This document shows positions 8,273 through 18,340 of a stretch of DNA of 20,306 nucleotides, piece by piece. The DNA lies in NCBI GenBank assembly GCA_003427395.1, contig BFEA01000186.1, positions 33,898 through 54,203 of the forward strand, in the 5' to 3' direction. A program made the translations under genes and the position numbers. The first letter of the stretch is position 1; each line of letters opens with the position of its first letter. Under the pieces are notes generated by a model. The model ran no database searches. It had not been told where the DNA came from and saw only the letters and a list, made by a program, of their open reading frames with translations. This DNA is from Chara braunii. Taxonomy: Eukaryota; Streptophyta; Charophyceae; Charales; Characeae.

Positions 8273-9270
8273 CTGTAGATGGATACCTATGTGGAGTCTG
8301 TAGACCCCGCATTGGCTTTACTTGTAATTTACAAAGGTTCATCGAAGTATCCGGGAGTCTTCTTCTTCCTCTGCCTATCCCCAAGCTCGAGCTACGGCGG
8401 CACTTCCACTTTCAGCATCCAACCAGACAGCCTGCAAACACCGCACACTCTCCTGAATCCAACACGCCACTCTGCACCACTCATGAAGCCCGGCTGCAGA
8501 TGATGTGTCCACTCAACAGGGGAGCGCAACTCCCAGGATTGAGAAGAAGAACGTCAACTCGATGATGATGAAGGCCCGCCACATTGAATAAGACTTCAAA
8601 GAGTTGCTTCGTGGATGTGCTGTGTACTTGCCCTCAATAGCGCAGCAGGGAAGCAACGCGACTGCCACCAAGACCGTGAAAAGAAAAAGCAACAAAAAGC
8701 CTGGAACCGTCTCGCTGCTAACCTTTTACTACACTTCGACTTCGCTCGCTGCTAACGTATTTCTACAATTTGACCTCGAAAAGCAAAACCTACGGGCCCT
8801 ACTCAGAAAGCAGCTGAATAGGACAAAAGGGACCTCATTCTACCAGGACACAGAGGAGTCCTGGTAAGGGACACGTCAAGGGATCAAGCCCCATGGGGCT
8901 TCAAAATGAAGAAAACTACCAAATCCAAACTAGTTACTGGACAGCACCAACTAGGAAACTGCAATTTATTGCAGGAAAATGGGTGCGAAGAGAAATATTC
9001 TGAGGGATCTGAATGGTGATGACAGGCCGAGTGAAGTGAGTTATTGAATCCTCCTTTTTTGCGTCCCCTTTTGTGCAGGTAAAACTTCTACGTACAGAAT
9101 GTGAGCAGAACATGAACTCTATATATTTGGAGCTCTTCAACATGCGGAGGTGGATGATGGAGGTGGCAGAGAAACTTCTGCAACGAGATTTCCGGCCTGG
9201 TACCGGATAAGGATGTTTCATAGGAGTTGTTGACAGGGCTTCACTTTGGCTCAGCAGTTGTTTCATAGCA
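8273..9270. other. Unrecognised non-TE sequence
   Basis: No family was recognised on either strand. Short open frames exist (87 codons at 8604-8867 plus; 110 codons at 8934-9266 minus), but neither shows a domain, biased codon pattern or conserved motif. The text has mixed composition. It could be host intergenic, intron or UTR sequence. Confidence 0.4.
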
Positions 9271-9280
9271 AAGTGTGCTC

Positions 9281-9353
9281 CCCCCTGCCTCTCCCCACCT
9301 GGTCCCCCCTTTCACTCTCCTCCCTTCCCCCTCCTTCCTCCCGGCCCTCCTCT
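9281..9353 (+). repeat. Pyrimidine-rich tract 1
   Basis: Almost entirely C and T on the plus strand (CTCCC/CCTTC-like units), with few purines. It is the first of three such tracts on the same strand in the central region. Confidence 0.7.
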
Positions 9354-10440
9354 TGTGTCCATGTTCGACCATGCTGTGCATCACGCGCAGCAGCAGCAAT
9401 AATTATGGGACTGTCCACCTTGTATGGCTGCCTACTCGTCGTTGTAGGTCCAAATTCACATCATAGCCCCTCGCCGCATAGTCATTTGTGTACCGATCCA
9501 CCCAATAGAGGAGTGTGTCGTGGTAGAAGTCGTGTAGTTGCTAGAAGTGACATGCCAAACGGAGTTATATATGTGCGAGGGAGCAGGAGAGGAGAAGATG
9601 GTGATGTCGTAGAGTCCTCTCCACAGTGTCCACATAGATATGTTCCGTCTGTTGAATTGTTGGATGGACTGACTTGAGGTTTACGGTTTACATAAAAGAA
9701 TCTTGTTTTTCCGTATGGTTTTGTCACCATACGTACGGTAGTTACACTGCATGGCGCTTTTCATTGAGGAGCTGATACTCAATGACAAGGTCCAGAGACG
9801 GTGAGCGTGGCCCCATTTGACACACCAATTATGTGCGTCTTTTGGGGCCCGCGGGATGCGGAGACATCTCATGTTTTTGCAGAATATGTTTCCACGAAGT
9901 TGCTCACACTGTTCATATAGATAACAGGACGATTAATTTGGTAGTCTTCCTTTTATCATTTCATTCTTTTGCGATTGTTCACTCCCCTCTCTTCCCATGA
10001 ACGTAGGTCCCATTCACAGTATCCTTCGTGAGTCGGCTGCTGCTACGTTTGCTCTCCAGAGAGTTTGTGTGAACTATATTCTGGCTCCTATGTCCCATGC
10101 GCGTTCACTTTTTTAGGGTGGAAGCAAAGACGGCCAGTCTTGGCTTTGGACGCCCAGACAGGAAGGGCAAAGGTTCTCCCCTTGTGTGCCTCGCTGCCGA
10201 TGGCCGATAGCTTGAGGAGAGGAGAGAGGTGTCCTTTTGAGCATTTTTGACCAAATGTGAGTTGAGCTGACTCTCTGAGGATCCGAGGTGTAATGGTGCA
10301 GACTGAAGATGGCAATCCAGGAGGGAATAGTACTCTGCGCCATGTTGAGCACCGCGTTGTCTTTTCTTTATATGGCCGCAACTGTGCTCTCCTGATGGAG
10401 ATGTTATATGAGGGTTGCATGTATATGCACGTGTGACCAT
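9354..10440. other. Unrecognised non-TE sequence
   Basis: No recognised gene. It contains a small inverted repeat, CGTATGG (9712-9718) with CCATACG (9727-9733). A 143-codon open frame (9246-9677 plus) starts in the pyrimidine tract and has low-complexity Ser/Pro/Leu content without a domain, so I do not call it coding. Confidence 0.4.
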
Positions 10441-10556
10441 TTGTATACCCCTCTTTCCCCCTCTTTCCCCCACCCTCACCTACAGTGGTCGCCTGCTTTG
10501 TTCACGGCTAAACCTCTTTCCTTAGCAACCCCCCCCCCCCCTTCTTTCCTCCGCCC
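10441..10556 (+). repeat. Pyrimidine-rich tract 2 with poly-C run
   Basis: Repeated CCCCTCTTT units followed, after a short mixed segment, by 13 consecutive C at 10529-10541 and a CTTCTTTCCTCC stretch. Confidence 0.7.
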
Positions 10557-11446
10557 TGCAATTGTGGCCTGGAGGGATGAATTCAGTGAATTCGTTGGAT
10601 TCTTCTTCTCTTCATTCTTCCGTCCCCCCTGCCGTACGTTTACTGAAACGCCCGCTGTACATCCCACACGCTTTCCCAGCAGTTTGCAGCATAGAGATAG
10701 ACCAGCAGCAGCAGCAGAAGGGTCATGTGGTGATCTGTAAATTTGCCCTCAACCATCACCATGATGACTTGACAAACAGAGCCACCTATGATTGACCATA
10801 ATTGATTGAGTTGATGAGAATTTGAAATTGTTGTGAATTTGTCTAGAGGATGATGACGGAGGTCAGTCGTTTTCCGACGGTGATCGATACAGAGATGGTA
10901 ATCGATCGATCCATCGCAACGTGGTCTTCTCTGATGCGAGCATTAAAATTAAAAATATACGCAAAAGAAAGCAAAATTTGCACGTACAATGAATTAACAG
11001 GCAATGGAGGATTGATGAGCATGACTGGGAAGCAAAATCCGCCGACCTGTCAATCACTTAGCAAAGAAAGAGAAGAGGAAAAGGGAGGGTGGATTGGTGG
11101 TGGAACAAGCCACCGACTGATCTGTGGCATTTCCGGCTTGTGATCCTGGACTGTGGAAGCTTGGGTCGGATATAAGCGAGTCATTCGAATTCTTTCAGTG
11201 GACCACAGTTAATAATTTTCCGATGCCAGTGATGAATTCTTCTTCTTAACTGTCTTTTCATTATGGTCTGCCTCTCAGAGTTTTACATTGGGGGTTCTGG
11301 GCCCCTCTTTTACTTGAAATTTCGCTGTTGCCTCTGTGATAGCGTGCAAACACTTAATGCAGCAGATATGGGATCAAGTGACCAGCAATGGCCGAGGCAA
11401 CAAATGCCGATAACTCTGCCTGGCAGGGAAACAGGCAGAAAAGCAA
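10557..11446. other. Unrecognised non-TE sequence
   Basis: Nothing recognisable apart from a short CAG run near 10702-10717. Open frames up to 97 codons (10850-11143 plus) have no motif I can name. Confidence 0.4.
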
Positions 11447-11622
11447 ACTCCGTCCCTCCCACTCTCTTACCTTTCCATGCTTTCTGCCTTTCACTCTTGT
11501 CCACTGTTCTCTTCTTTCCCTCCCTCCCTCGTCTCCTCTCCCCTCTTTGCTCCTTCCCCTCCCTCTCTCTCGCCCTCCACTCCCCTCCATCTTGGATCCC
11601 TCCCTCCTTGCCTCCTTACCTC
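11447..11622 (+). repeat. Pyrimidine-rich tract 3
   Basis: About 175 bases dominated by TCCC/CTCT units on the plus strand, the longest of the three tracts. Open frames across it are artefacts of composition (Leu/Pro/Ser one way, Arg/Gly/Glu the other). Confidence 0.75.
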
Positions 11623-12794
11623 TTATGCCTGCTGAAGCTCAGTGGCCCTGAAAAAACACAATGCAGGCAAAAAGGTAACGGTTTTGTCACGTGCTGACTG
11701 CTGAGAAGGGAGCCATGTGTGTAATATAACTGCAATCACTCTTTGATTCGCCAATGAAGTCCTCAAAGCACTCCACAGTGTTTTCTTCTTTTTGAGGGCA
11801 GTGTTCCCTGTTTGTCCTCTTCAGTTCAACAAGTATACATGCTGCTTTCCCCTTTTTTTTTCGGTTCAGTTGTTGGTCAACCCTATCTCAATGTGAATCG
11901 TAGTCCAGACTCTTGTTGATATTTTCGTTGCACTCTTCTGCCCTAGACCTGCCCATTCCTTCTCAGGTTTCTTTTTGCAACAATGGGTAAACCTAACTAC
12001 TTATCATTGCCTGTGTCTCAGGGCCTCACTCCATTATTCACCAACTGTGCAAAATGAGAACGGATCTTCCGCTAGAACGTCAAAAGATACGCAGCCATAA
12101 TTTTGTCTTTTGTGCATCTGGTGAGTAGTGGAGCGAGGCCATCAGTCTGGGGATACTGTATACAGACATTCGATTTAATTTGTTGTACAATGTCTTTCTA
12201 TTGTTGGTGGAGCAACTGCTTTGTGGTCGTTGTGGCGAACTCTGTACAAGAGGATGAAGATTGCCCTTTATGGATCTGGTACACCGCCTTCACCATCTGT
12301 TGCAACTCTGGCCAGCTTCAGGTGCATGTCGATCTGACTGAAGCTTAGCATGCTGATATACCTTGTCTCATCATGCACCCCGCAGTAGGCCAACCTCACG
12401 CCTACCTCCTGTCCTCGAGTTCATCTCCCACTCCCTCCCTTTTTCTGAGCCACTGGCCAGCTCCTTCCCCCGCCATGTAGTTTGCTCCTTCATCAACACC
12501 ACTGTATTTATAAGTGACCGAAGTAGAACAAGCCGTCAGAAACGTAAGCAAAATAACATTAGGTTAGTTCAATGATTGAGATGGTCTGTGCAAAATTATT
12601 CCCTTGTTCGGTCATGATAATCCATTCCGAGACCTCAATGGGAACGTGTGCCGATGATGGGTGTAGCAACTTTCAGACTAGAAGCATGGCTTGTGCCATT
12701 CGGGTAGCGCAGCTGGGTAGCGAATAGCACAGCTCGAAAACAAATTTGGCACCACTAGGTTCTCAGACTGATTAACGTGGCATTCTGGGAAGAG
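11623..12794. other. Unrecognised non-TE sequence
   Basis: Mixed composition without a recognised gene. A T-run at about 11852-11860 and a splice-acceptor-like CCTTCTCAG near 11960 are present but isolated. An open frame at 12103-12348 (plus) is Cys/Trp-rich without a known pattern. Confidence 0.4.
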
Positions 12795-12801
12795 GCCGTC
12801 C

Positions 12802-13160
12802 GCATGTGGCTGCTAGGAAGGGCAGAGGGTCAGTATCCAGCCTGCGTTATGTCGAGGAGGATGGGTGCTAGCCAGCACGCACGGCAATATGTGTGAGGAA
12901 GACAGACATGACCTGGTGCACATCATAGATGGGTGTTGAGTATGCTAGCATGTGGGGTTCAGGAAGGGAAGAAGGTTACCAACAGGACGGGATTGAGGAA
13001 GGAAGACGAGCACTGCAAGCACGAGCCATAGACTGGTGCTGGCATGTGGGGTTAAGGGAGGAGAGAAGGTCGCAATCCAGCTCTACGTGAAGATGACGAC
13101 CAAACGCTGCAGAGAAGATGAGAAAGAATACCGTGCGAGGTGGGGAATACTGTGAAGACG
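12802..13160. repeat. Degenerate three-unit tandem repeat
   Basis: Three units each start with GCATGTGG, at 12802, 12948 and 13042. Units 2 and 3 share GCATGTGGGGTT then AGG-GAGAAGGT. Units 1 and 3 share the GGTC...ATCCAGC stretch that follows. Spacings are about 146 and 94 bases, so the units have diverged by indels. All are A/G-rich with GAAGA and GACGAC words. The origin is unknown. Confidence 0.45.
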
Positions 13161-13210
13161 ACAACCAGCAATTACGACAAAGGTTTCCATCCAGAAGACG
13201 GTGACGGTTA

Positions 13211-13525
13211 GTGATTGAGAGGACGACTACCGAGAACACGACAACCACCAGCAATGATCACACTCGGGGGACGACAACAACCACTGGGGGATTTGCTTCA
13301 CCTCTCTCTCAGATGACCGAGAGCGTCGTTCTGGAGAGCGGCCAATCGATTGCTGTGGCGGGCAGGACAACACACCGACCTAGTTTAGGTCAGAAGCGAG
13401 CAGCTGTCCAAAAGCAACTCAGAAACTCTGCCAGCTCGTGTAAAACAAGATTATTGTGGAAGTGTGATAAGTTCACACACACAAAGTGCTCACTATACCC
13501 TTATAATAATAAACATAGGGATTAA
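13211..13525 (+). CDS. Hypothetical Thr-rich open frame (doubtful)
   Basis: A 104-codon open frame. The first 30 residues are Thr/Asn/Arg-rich (IERTTTENTTTTSND), produced by repeated ACGACAACCACC words that continue the A/C/G-rich texture of the preceding degenerate repeat. The remainder is Ser/Arg/Gln-rich with four Cys near the end. No domain, signal peptide or membrane segment is seen. No promoter or splice context supports expression. It is most likely a chance frame in repeat-derived sequence; I list it only because it is the most distinctive open frame in the central region. Confidence 0.12.
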   Translation: MIERTTTENTTTTSNDHTRGTTTTTGGFASPLSQMTESVVLESGQSIAVAGRTTHRPSLGQKRAAVQKQLRNSASSCKTRLLWKCDKFTHTKCSLYPYNNKHRD

Positions 13526-14169
13526 AACGTTGCCATAAGATGTGCTCTCCACGTCAAACTCTCTGATCAGTGTGCCTGGTACTGGGTGGACGTGTATTCC
13601 TTATTTGAAAGATGGTGTGGTTGCACCCACGCATGTCATGGGCAATGACAGAGGGCCGTCGCTGTCACAAGTACCCATCATTCAATAATTTCAGAGCATG
13701 AAGTTCAGCACTCTCCTGTGCGGTTTGGTCAACCATTTGCACATGGTAGAGGCAGTAAACGTGGTGCGGTTCAAAAGTACACGCTGAACTTGCCCAGGTT
13801 TTGAGTGAAGTGGATGCATTGCTAGAACTGTGCCGTGGTCATCCATCCGACACATCCCAGGAGAATGACCGTGGTTAACAAGGGGACTATCCACTTTCAC
13901 GTCGTCTATTAAGGTGTAAGTGAACAGCCCAAAGGTGGGCAGAGGTTGTCAAGCATTAGGTGACATACATTTAATTATACTCACCCTTCTTACTGTATTA
14001 TTATGAGCTCAGTTAATTAGTTTCAGTTCCTGCCTTCATTGTAGCGGCAATCCTCTGTGTCTATGCTCTTCTCCTTCATTGCTGATAGTCATTGAATTGG
14101 AGACTTGGCATTGTCCCATCTGTGTGCTCTTAGACTCGTCCAGGCACAAGAAAGACTATTCTAATGATG
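13526..14169. other. Unrecognised non-TE sequence
   Basis: No gene or repeat recognised. This is the last stretch before the candidate LTR start; no target-site duplication could be tested because the far end of the plus-strand element is outside the window. Confidence 0.4.
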
Positions 14170-15381
14170 TGTAATGACCTGCCTAACACGGACTGAGACA
14201 CACAGCTGATTTCTGATTTTTGCTAATGGAATGTATGCCTTACTGAGTTTCCTGCTTGTTGCTGAGTTTTCTAAGTCTGTGTGGGTGCATGCTTGCTGGT
14301 CTGCATGCCTGTCTGACTGCTTGTTGGCTTGAGTGTGTGTGACCCACAAAGGCACTTGGTTGATCGGAAGGCCCGAAGGGCCGGTACTCGCCTGTGGCCG
14401 TGACATTGAGGGTTGCAGCGGGGAAAACACTCAAGTGGCGGGGAAAGAGGCCCGCGAGTAGCGGAAAACACTACCAGGTAGGTCGGTACCACACCAAGTA
14501 GAGATAGATGTGCCGGGTACTCGAGGCTGAGCAGAAGACGACAAAAGTTGGCATTTTTAGAGGCCCAGTAGTTGTAGGCTAGGTCTAGGTGGGTACCAGT
14601 CCAACCAGTCTGAGTCTGGGGCCTGTACGGGCAATATCAGAGTCTGCAATGATGTTTCCCTCTGAAAGAGAGGAGGTACCGGTTACTTGGAGGCCGTACG
14701 GCCTAGGAAGTCACTCGCCAAGAGGCAAGCGGGCCACTATATCTCCAGGAGCAGCGAGGTGCTCCTCATTTTGTCAGTGTGCAAGTTTGGTGACACACTG
14801 GTTGGAGCGCTGGCTAGAGCAGCGCTAGCTTGGAGTAGCGCTGCTGGGGAAGGAGCAAGGACACGGGGACTAGGAAGGGGGAGCGCCGGAGGTACTTATC
14901 TGGCTATGGTGGTTGCCATCTTCATGACCTTGGTGGCCCCAGTTGGGGTAGAGCTACACCAAGAAGCTTTGAGGCCGAGTCAGGCATGGCGGCCTGAGCT
15001 AGAGCAGCAATAGCTTCTTTGTGTTGTCCTTTGCACAGCAGGGCGATGCCCTGGTAGTCCGCCATAGCCTTGGTCTTGGAGGAAGGAGGAAGAAGGGCGG
15101 CCATGGCTATGGTGTACCTCATGTGATACCTGCAGTAGACGAGGGATTGATTCTGGTTCAGCCATTCAACATTATTATTATTATTTCTTGATTGAATAAG
15201 AGGGGAGGAGATNAGGAGGAGGAAAGTGGTTGGTGAAGAAGAAGAGCATTATCATTTGTCTATGCTGGTGTACATGATCATCTTCTTCTTTGTGTCTTTC
15301 TTCTTCTTATTTCTTTGTGCAATTGGATGGCATTGTACTTGCTTATGAATGTGTACTTCGAAATTGGCCAGGATCATAACA
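14170..15381 (+). repeat. Candidate 5' LTR of the plus-strand element
   Basis: The right end is well placed: GGATCATAACA ends at 15381, one base before a primer-binding site. For the left end, TGTAATGACC at 14170 is nearly the reverse complement of that end (8 of 10 positions), as expected for LTR termini (TG...CA), giving 1212 bp. Inside lie a GGCCC-GAA-GGGCC hairpin (14370-14382), a CTATATCT box near 14734, an (ATT)n run at 15171-15186 and an AATAAG near 15195 that could serve 3'-end formation. One base is undetermined (N) near 15213. A 66-codon Ala-rich minus-strand open frame at 14922-15122 lies inside; I give it no function. The left border is a proposal. Confidence 0.5.
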
Positions 15382-15382
15382 T

Positions 15383-15394
15383 TGGTATCAGAGC
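15383..15394 (+). other. Primer-binding site (initiator Met-tRNA)
   Basis: TGGTATCAGAGC is complementary to the 3' end of plant initiator Met-tRNA and is the standard minus-strand primer site of plant LTR retrotransposons. It lies one base after the LTR end CA at 15380-15381. Confidence 0.9.
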
Positions 15395-15434
15395 GGATTC
15401 TACTTGCTGGTGACGGTGGACTTATCCACCCTGA

Positions 15435-15479
15435 CCCTAACCTCAGTGGTTAGGGCTGACCACTTAGGGTTAGGGTTGG
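15435..15479 (+). repeat. Leader hairpin with telomere-like repeats
   Basis: CCCTAACC (15435-15442) and GGTTAGGG (15448-15455) form a perfect 8-bp stem with a 5-nt loop. TTAGGGTTAGGGTTGG follows at 15464-15479 and could pair with the same CCCTAACC as an alternative. It lies about 40 bases after the PBS, where retroelement RNAs often carry dimerisation or packaging structures; this role is inference. Confidence 0.7.
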
Positions 15480-15613
15480 TCCGAAGTGGGAAGTTGGGCA
15501 GTGTGGATTAGGGAAGCTGCCCCCACCTGGTTAGGTCGTGTTGGGTTGACATTGAAACTGACCAGGTTGATTGAGAGAGAGCTTGTGGTGGCGGGACACA
15601 TATAGAGGACTTC

Positions 15614-15709
15614 ATGCAACAATTTGAGAGAGGCGACAGTGAGAGGCACTCGCACGTGGAATCTGACCTAAGGGAGACACTTGGTGACTTAAGGGGCTCC
15701 CTCAAGTAG
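15614..15709 (+). pseudogene. Possible gag N-terminal fragment
   Basis: A short frame beginning MQQFERGDSERHSHVESDLR and ending GDLRGSLK before a TAG. It is polar and helical, like the first helices of plant gypsy Gag proteins. It lies about 220 bases after the PBS and over 1 kb before the next gag segment, so either an insertion or an intron separates them, or this is unrelated. Confidence 0.3.
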
Positions 15710-16221
15710 GTGATCTTGAGGGAGGTAGCAATTCTGCATCTACGGACTGCAAGTTGCTACTTTGTTCTTCAACATTGATGGGGGATCCGGCGTTGCACTT
15801 TGGTGTTGGAATCAAACCCTCCTACATGATATGACACTACTGTAGAGGTAGCGAATAGGGTTAGGAGGACCATATGAGGAAGGGGAGTTAGTTATACTTC
15901 ATCTCAAAGTCTAGGCCACTCAGGTAAGTGTCGTGCACCTAAGGGTTGCCCACGTGTGCGTGCATGGTATTGTTTGTCCTGTTAAGGTACTTGTGGTTTT
16001 CTTTTTTCCTCTAAAGTCTTGGTTGTGTGCAATGGTGTGCAAACTGCTTACTAACCTGATGGATGTAGAGATGAAGTATCTTGCTTTGAATGCCATATCT
16101 TTATACAGTGCTTGGTCTTTTCATTCTGAATGGATGTATTCTGTAGGTTCTCTCTTGAAGTTGAAATTCGTTTTTCAGTATGGTAGAGGCAGAAATTAGG
16201 ACCTTGTGATACTCTTCTTGC

Positions 16222-16279
16222 TTGGGACTTGGTCGCGACCTACGTGGGCCCCATAGGGGCTCAGTGGGACCAGTCCCAA
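16222..16279. repeat. Foldback: nested inverted repeats
   Basis: The outer arms TTGGGACTTGGTC (16222-16234) and GACCAGTCCCAA (16268-16279) pair with one bulged base. Inside, GCCCC (16248-16252) and GGGGC (16256-16260) form a tight hairpin over ATA. Confidence 0.7.
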
Positions 16280-16511
16280 ACAAGAAGGGCCCTTGGACTC
16301 AAATTTGTTGACGCAGTGTCGCTCTCTTTTCTGTCTGAAATTCGTTGCTTTTCTTTTTCATTATAGCACTCACTTTCAAGGGGATCTCGGCTGAGATGTT
16401 TTGCGGATTGATGATGCACAATCCAATGCTTGACCTGCACCTTATACACCACTCAATTTTCCACTACTGTATGTTGTCATTTGTTGTCCGATTTGCTATA
16501 CTATGACGATG

Positions 16512-16556
16512 CCGATCAGATTAGGCTTGAGGGGATCTCGTATTTGGTCTGATCGG
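16512..16556. repeat. Inverted repeat, 9-bp arms
   Basis: CCGATCAGA (16512-16520) pairs perfectly with TCTGATCGG (16548-16556), with a 27-nt loop. The word AGGGGATCTCG in the loop also occurs near 16379. Confidence 0.6.
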
Positions 16557-16730
16557 ACTAAAACGCGGAGTCAGAACCCTCGTCTGAATTATCTTTATTT
16601 TATTTTTTTACCAGTTGCTCTTTGATCCAAATATTTTGTCGCTCCGGTTAGGAGTTCTACCTTCTCTTCTTGTGCTTTCAGTTTGTTTCTTTTACTGAAG
16701 TCCATTTTATGCCCGTCACGACGCGCGGAT

Positions 16731-16751
16731 AAGAGAGAAGAGAGAGAGAGG
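16731..16751. repeat. GA-rich run before gag start
   Basis: An AAGAGAGAAGAGAGAGAGAG stretch directly upstream of the gag ATG at 16754. Confidence 0.85.
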
Positions 16752-16753
16752 TC

Positions 16754-18135
16754 ATGGCAATTGAAGGATCTAGTAGCTCAAACATGGCACCAACCAAGCC
16801 TTTTGATATTCTAAAGGCTCAGGTGGGTGCAGCGGATGACGAGAATAATCCGTTGTATCAAGCCCTCTATCAAAAGGAAATTGCCAAGGAGGAGGAGGAG
16901 GAAGAGGCTAAGTGGAAAACAATTGTTGAAGGTCTTGAGATCATCTTCAAAACAGTGTCAATTATGCCTGATGTAGATGTCAAGAAAGATATGGTATGTA
17001 CGTGCCCTCATAGAGTACCATTTGCTCAACGAGCTTCCGAGTATAAAGTCCCAACTACTCGACGAAACGAGTTCGTTGCGTACTCAGAGGGCAGAGATGG
17101 CCAAGAAGCGTCGCGATCAGATACAACAAATGACAATCATGCATCAGGCCTAGGTCTCAAACTCTCTTCCGTACCTTTATACGTCTCCATCCGTTGTCCT
17201 CTTCAAGGAAGATGTTGAGTCATGGATCAGCTCCATGAGAGCTTACTTTGAGGTACAGGGCACTCAAAGAGTGAACCAGTCCTAGATCCTAGGGACGAAC
17301 GTCAAGTCTGTCACAAGGGGCTTCTTAGAAGTCCAAACAATGCAAGCTGGGTATCTAAAGATCGATCTAACGGAGTGGCTTAAACTCAATCTGGTTGTTG
17401 CTCTCGAAGAGATACTAGTCATGTAGTACAAGGACCCACATGCTACAGCTAGAGTAAGGATCCAACTGGACAAACTTGAGCGCGGCAAGTGGTAGAGCAT
17501 CGTGCACAAATTGTAGTTTCATGTCAGCAAACTCTTTGCGACACCAGGATTGAAATTGACAGCCTAATCTTGCTTGGATATTGTTGAAGGTATGGTTTTT
17601 ACCAATTTCACCAATCGCCTAGGTGGAGATTTCTTTGGTTACAGTGATTGGTTTTTCTTGATGAATATGTAGTTAGTCTAGAGGCAGGAGACCTTACCAC
17701 AACAAGCAACAAAAAGACCTTTGTTCACGGACGGTTTCATGGCAGCCGTCTTGCTGCGCTCGACTTGTTGGAGGTGGAAGGGGAGGCCGGAGCAGATGAC
17801 CCCACCCTTAGCGATGACCAAAAACAGGATGCTGATAAAGCCTACTCTTCCACCCAAGAATCCGAGATCAATAACGAAGATGAAAAATTTGATGCCTTCA
17901 AAAAAATTGCCCATGCTAAGGGAAACCGAAAGTGGAACTCGGTAAGGAACTTCGTAAGGGAGCCAAAATCCCAGCCAATCCAGAGGACGCAAGTACTAAA
18001 CCTTGGGTGGACCTCCAAATCAGTGAGGTTGAATGGAAGGCTAGAATAAAGAAAAGAGGTTGCCTGCATTACCAAAAAACAAATCATAAGGTACAAGGAT
18101 GCTTTAGGCTACAGGGAAACCTGAATCGGGTGTAG
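16754..18135 (+). pseudogene. Gag with degenerate zinc knuckle
   Basis: Gag builds the retrotransposon particle. The frame opens at ATG 16754 (MAIEGSSSSNMAPTKPFDIL) and includes an acidic helix rich in Glu (about residues 48-56). A frameshift near 17000 moves the signal into another frame, which shows a coiled-coil-like KKRRDQIQQMTIMHQ segment and then, from about 17195, the capsid start VLFKEDVESWISSMRAYFEV and, further on, KIDLTEWLKLN and RIQLDKLERGKW. Five in-frame stops occur in 17282-17570, four of them TAG and one TAA. A polar acidic linker frame (17648-18049) follows, and a further frameshift leads to the nucleocapsid knuckle at 18061-18102. There the pattern is C-X2-Y-X4-H-X4-C: the second Cys is Tyr, so zinc binding is probably lost. 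Confidence 0.85.
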
Positions 18136-18340
18136 AGGGTTCATCAGCACACTCTACAACAAGGGAGTCTCAGTCAGTCAGTGACAATTCTTCCAAGGAA
18201 CATGTCACGAACCAGCAGTCTTCCCTTGAAACCCCATCTCTTGCTGATTCCAAGGTTAATGAATGTCATGTTTTGTATGTTGAGCCTTAAGAGTCAGAGA
18301 AGGGGTCAATTTTCACTATCACCTAGAGCATTGGGCTAAA

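Larger units (their letters stand above)
15710..16730 (+). other. Long leader region, possible intron or insertion
   Basis: No gag similarity is seen between the short N-terminal fragment and the gag frame at 16754. A strong splice-donor match, CTCAG then GTAAGTG, has its GT at 15924-15925. Two foldback sequences lie further on. An 88-codon open frame (15933-16199) has no recognised domain. Confidence 0.35.

Noticed and set aside
9246-9677. A 143-codon plus-strand open frame
   Set aside because: It starts in a pyrimidine tract and has no recognisable motif; length alone is not convincing in sequence of this composition.
12103-12348. Cys/Trp-rich open frame resembling a small secreted protein
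   Set aside because: No clear signal peptide cleavage pattern or conserved Cys spacing; no upstream support.
14922-15122. Ala-rich minus-strand open frame (66 codons)
   Set aside because: It lies within the candidate LTR on the opposite strand and has no recognised family; I could not separate it from chance.
15383-15400. Possible tRNA gene, because of the tRNA-complementary sequence
   Set aside because: It is the complement of a tRNA 3' end and no cloverleaf surrounds it; PBS is the better explanation.
15448-15479. Telomeric repeat remnant
   Set aside because: Only two or three TTAGGG-like words, mostly explained by the hairpin; no extended array.
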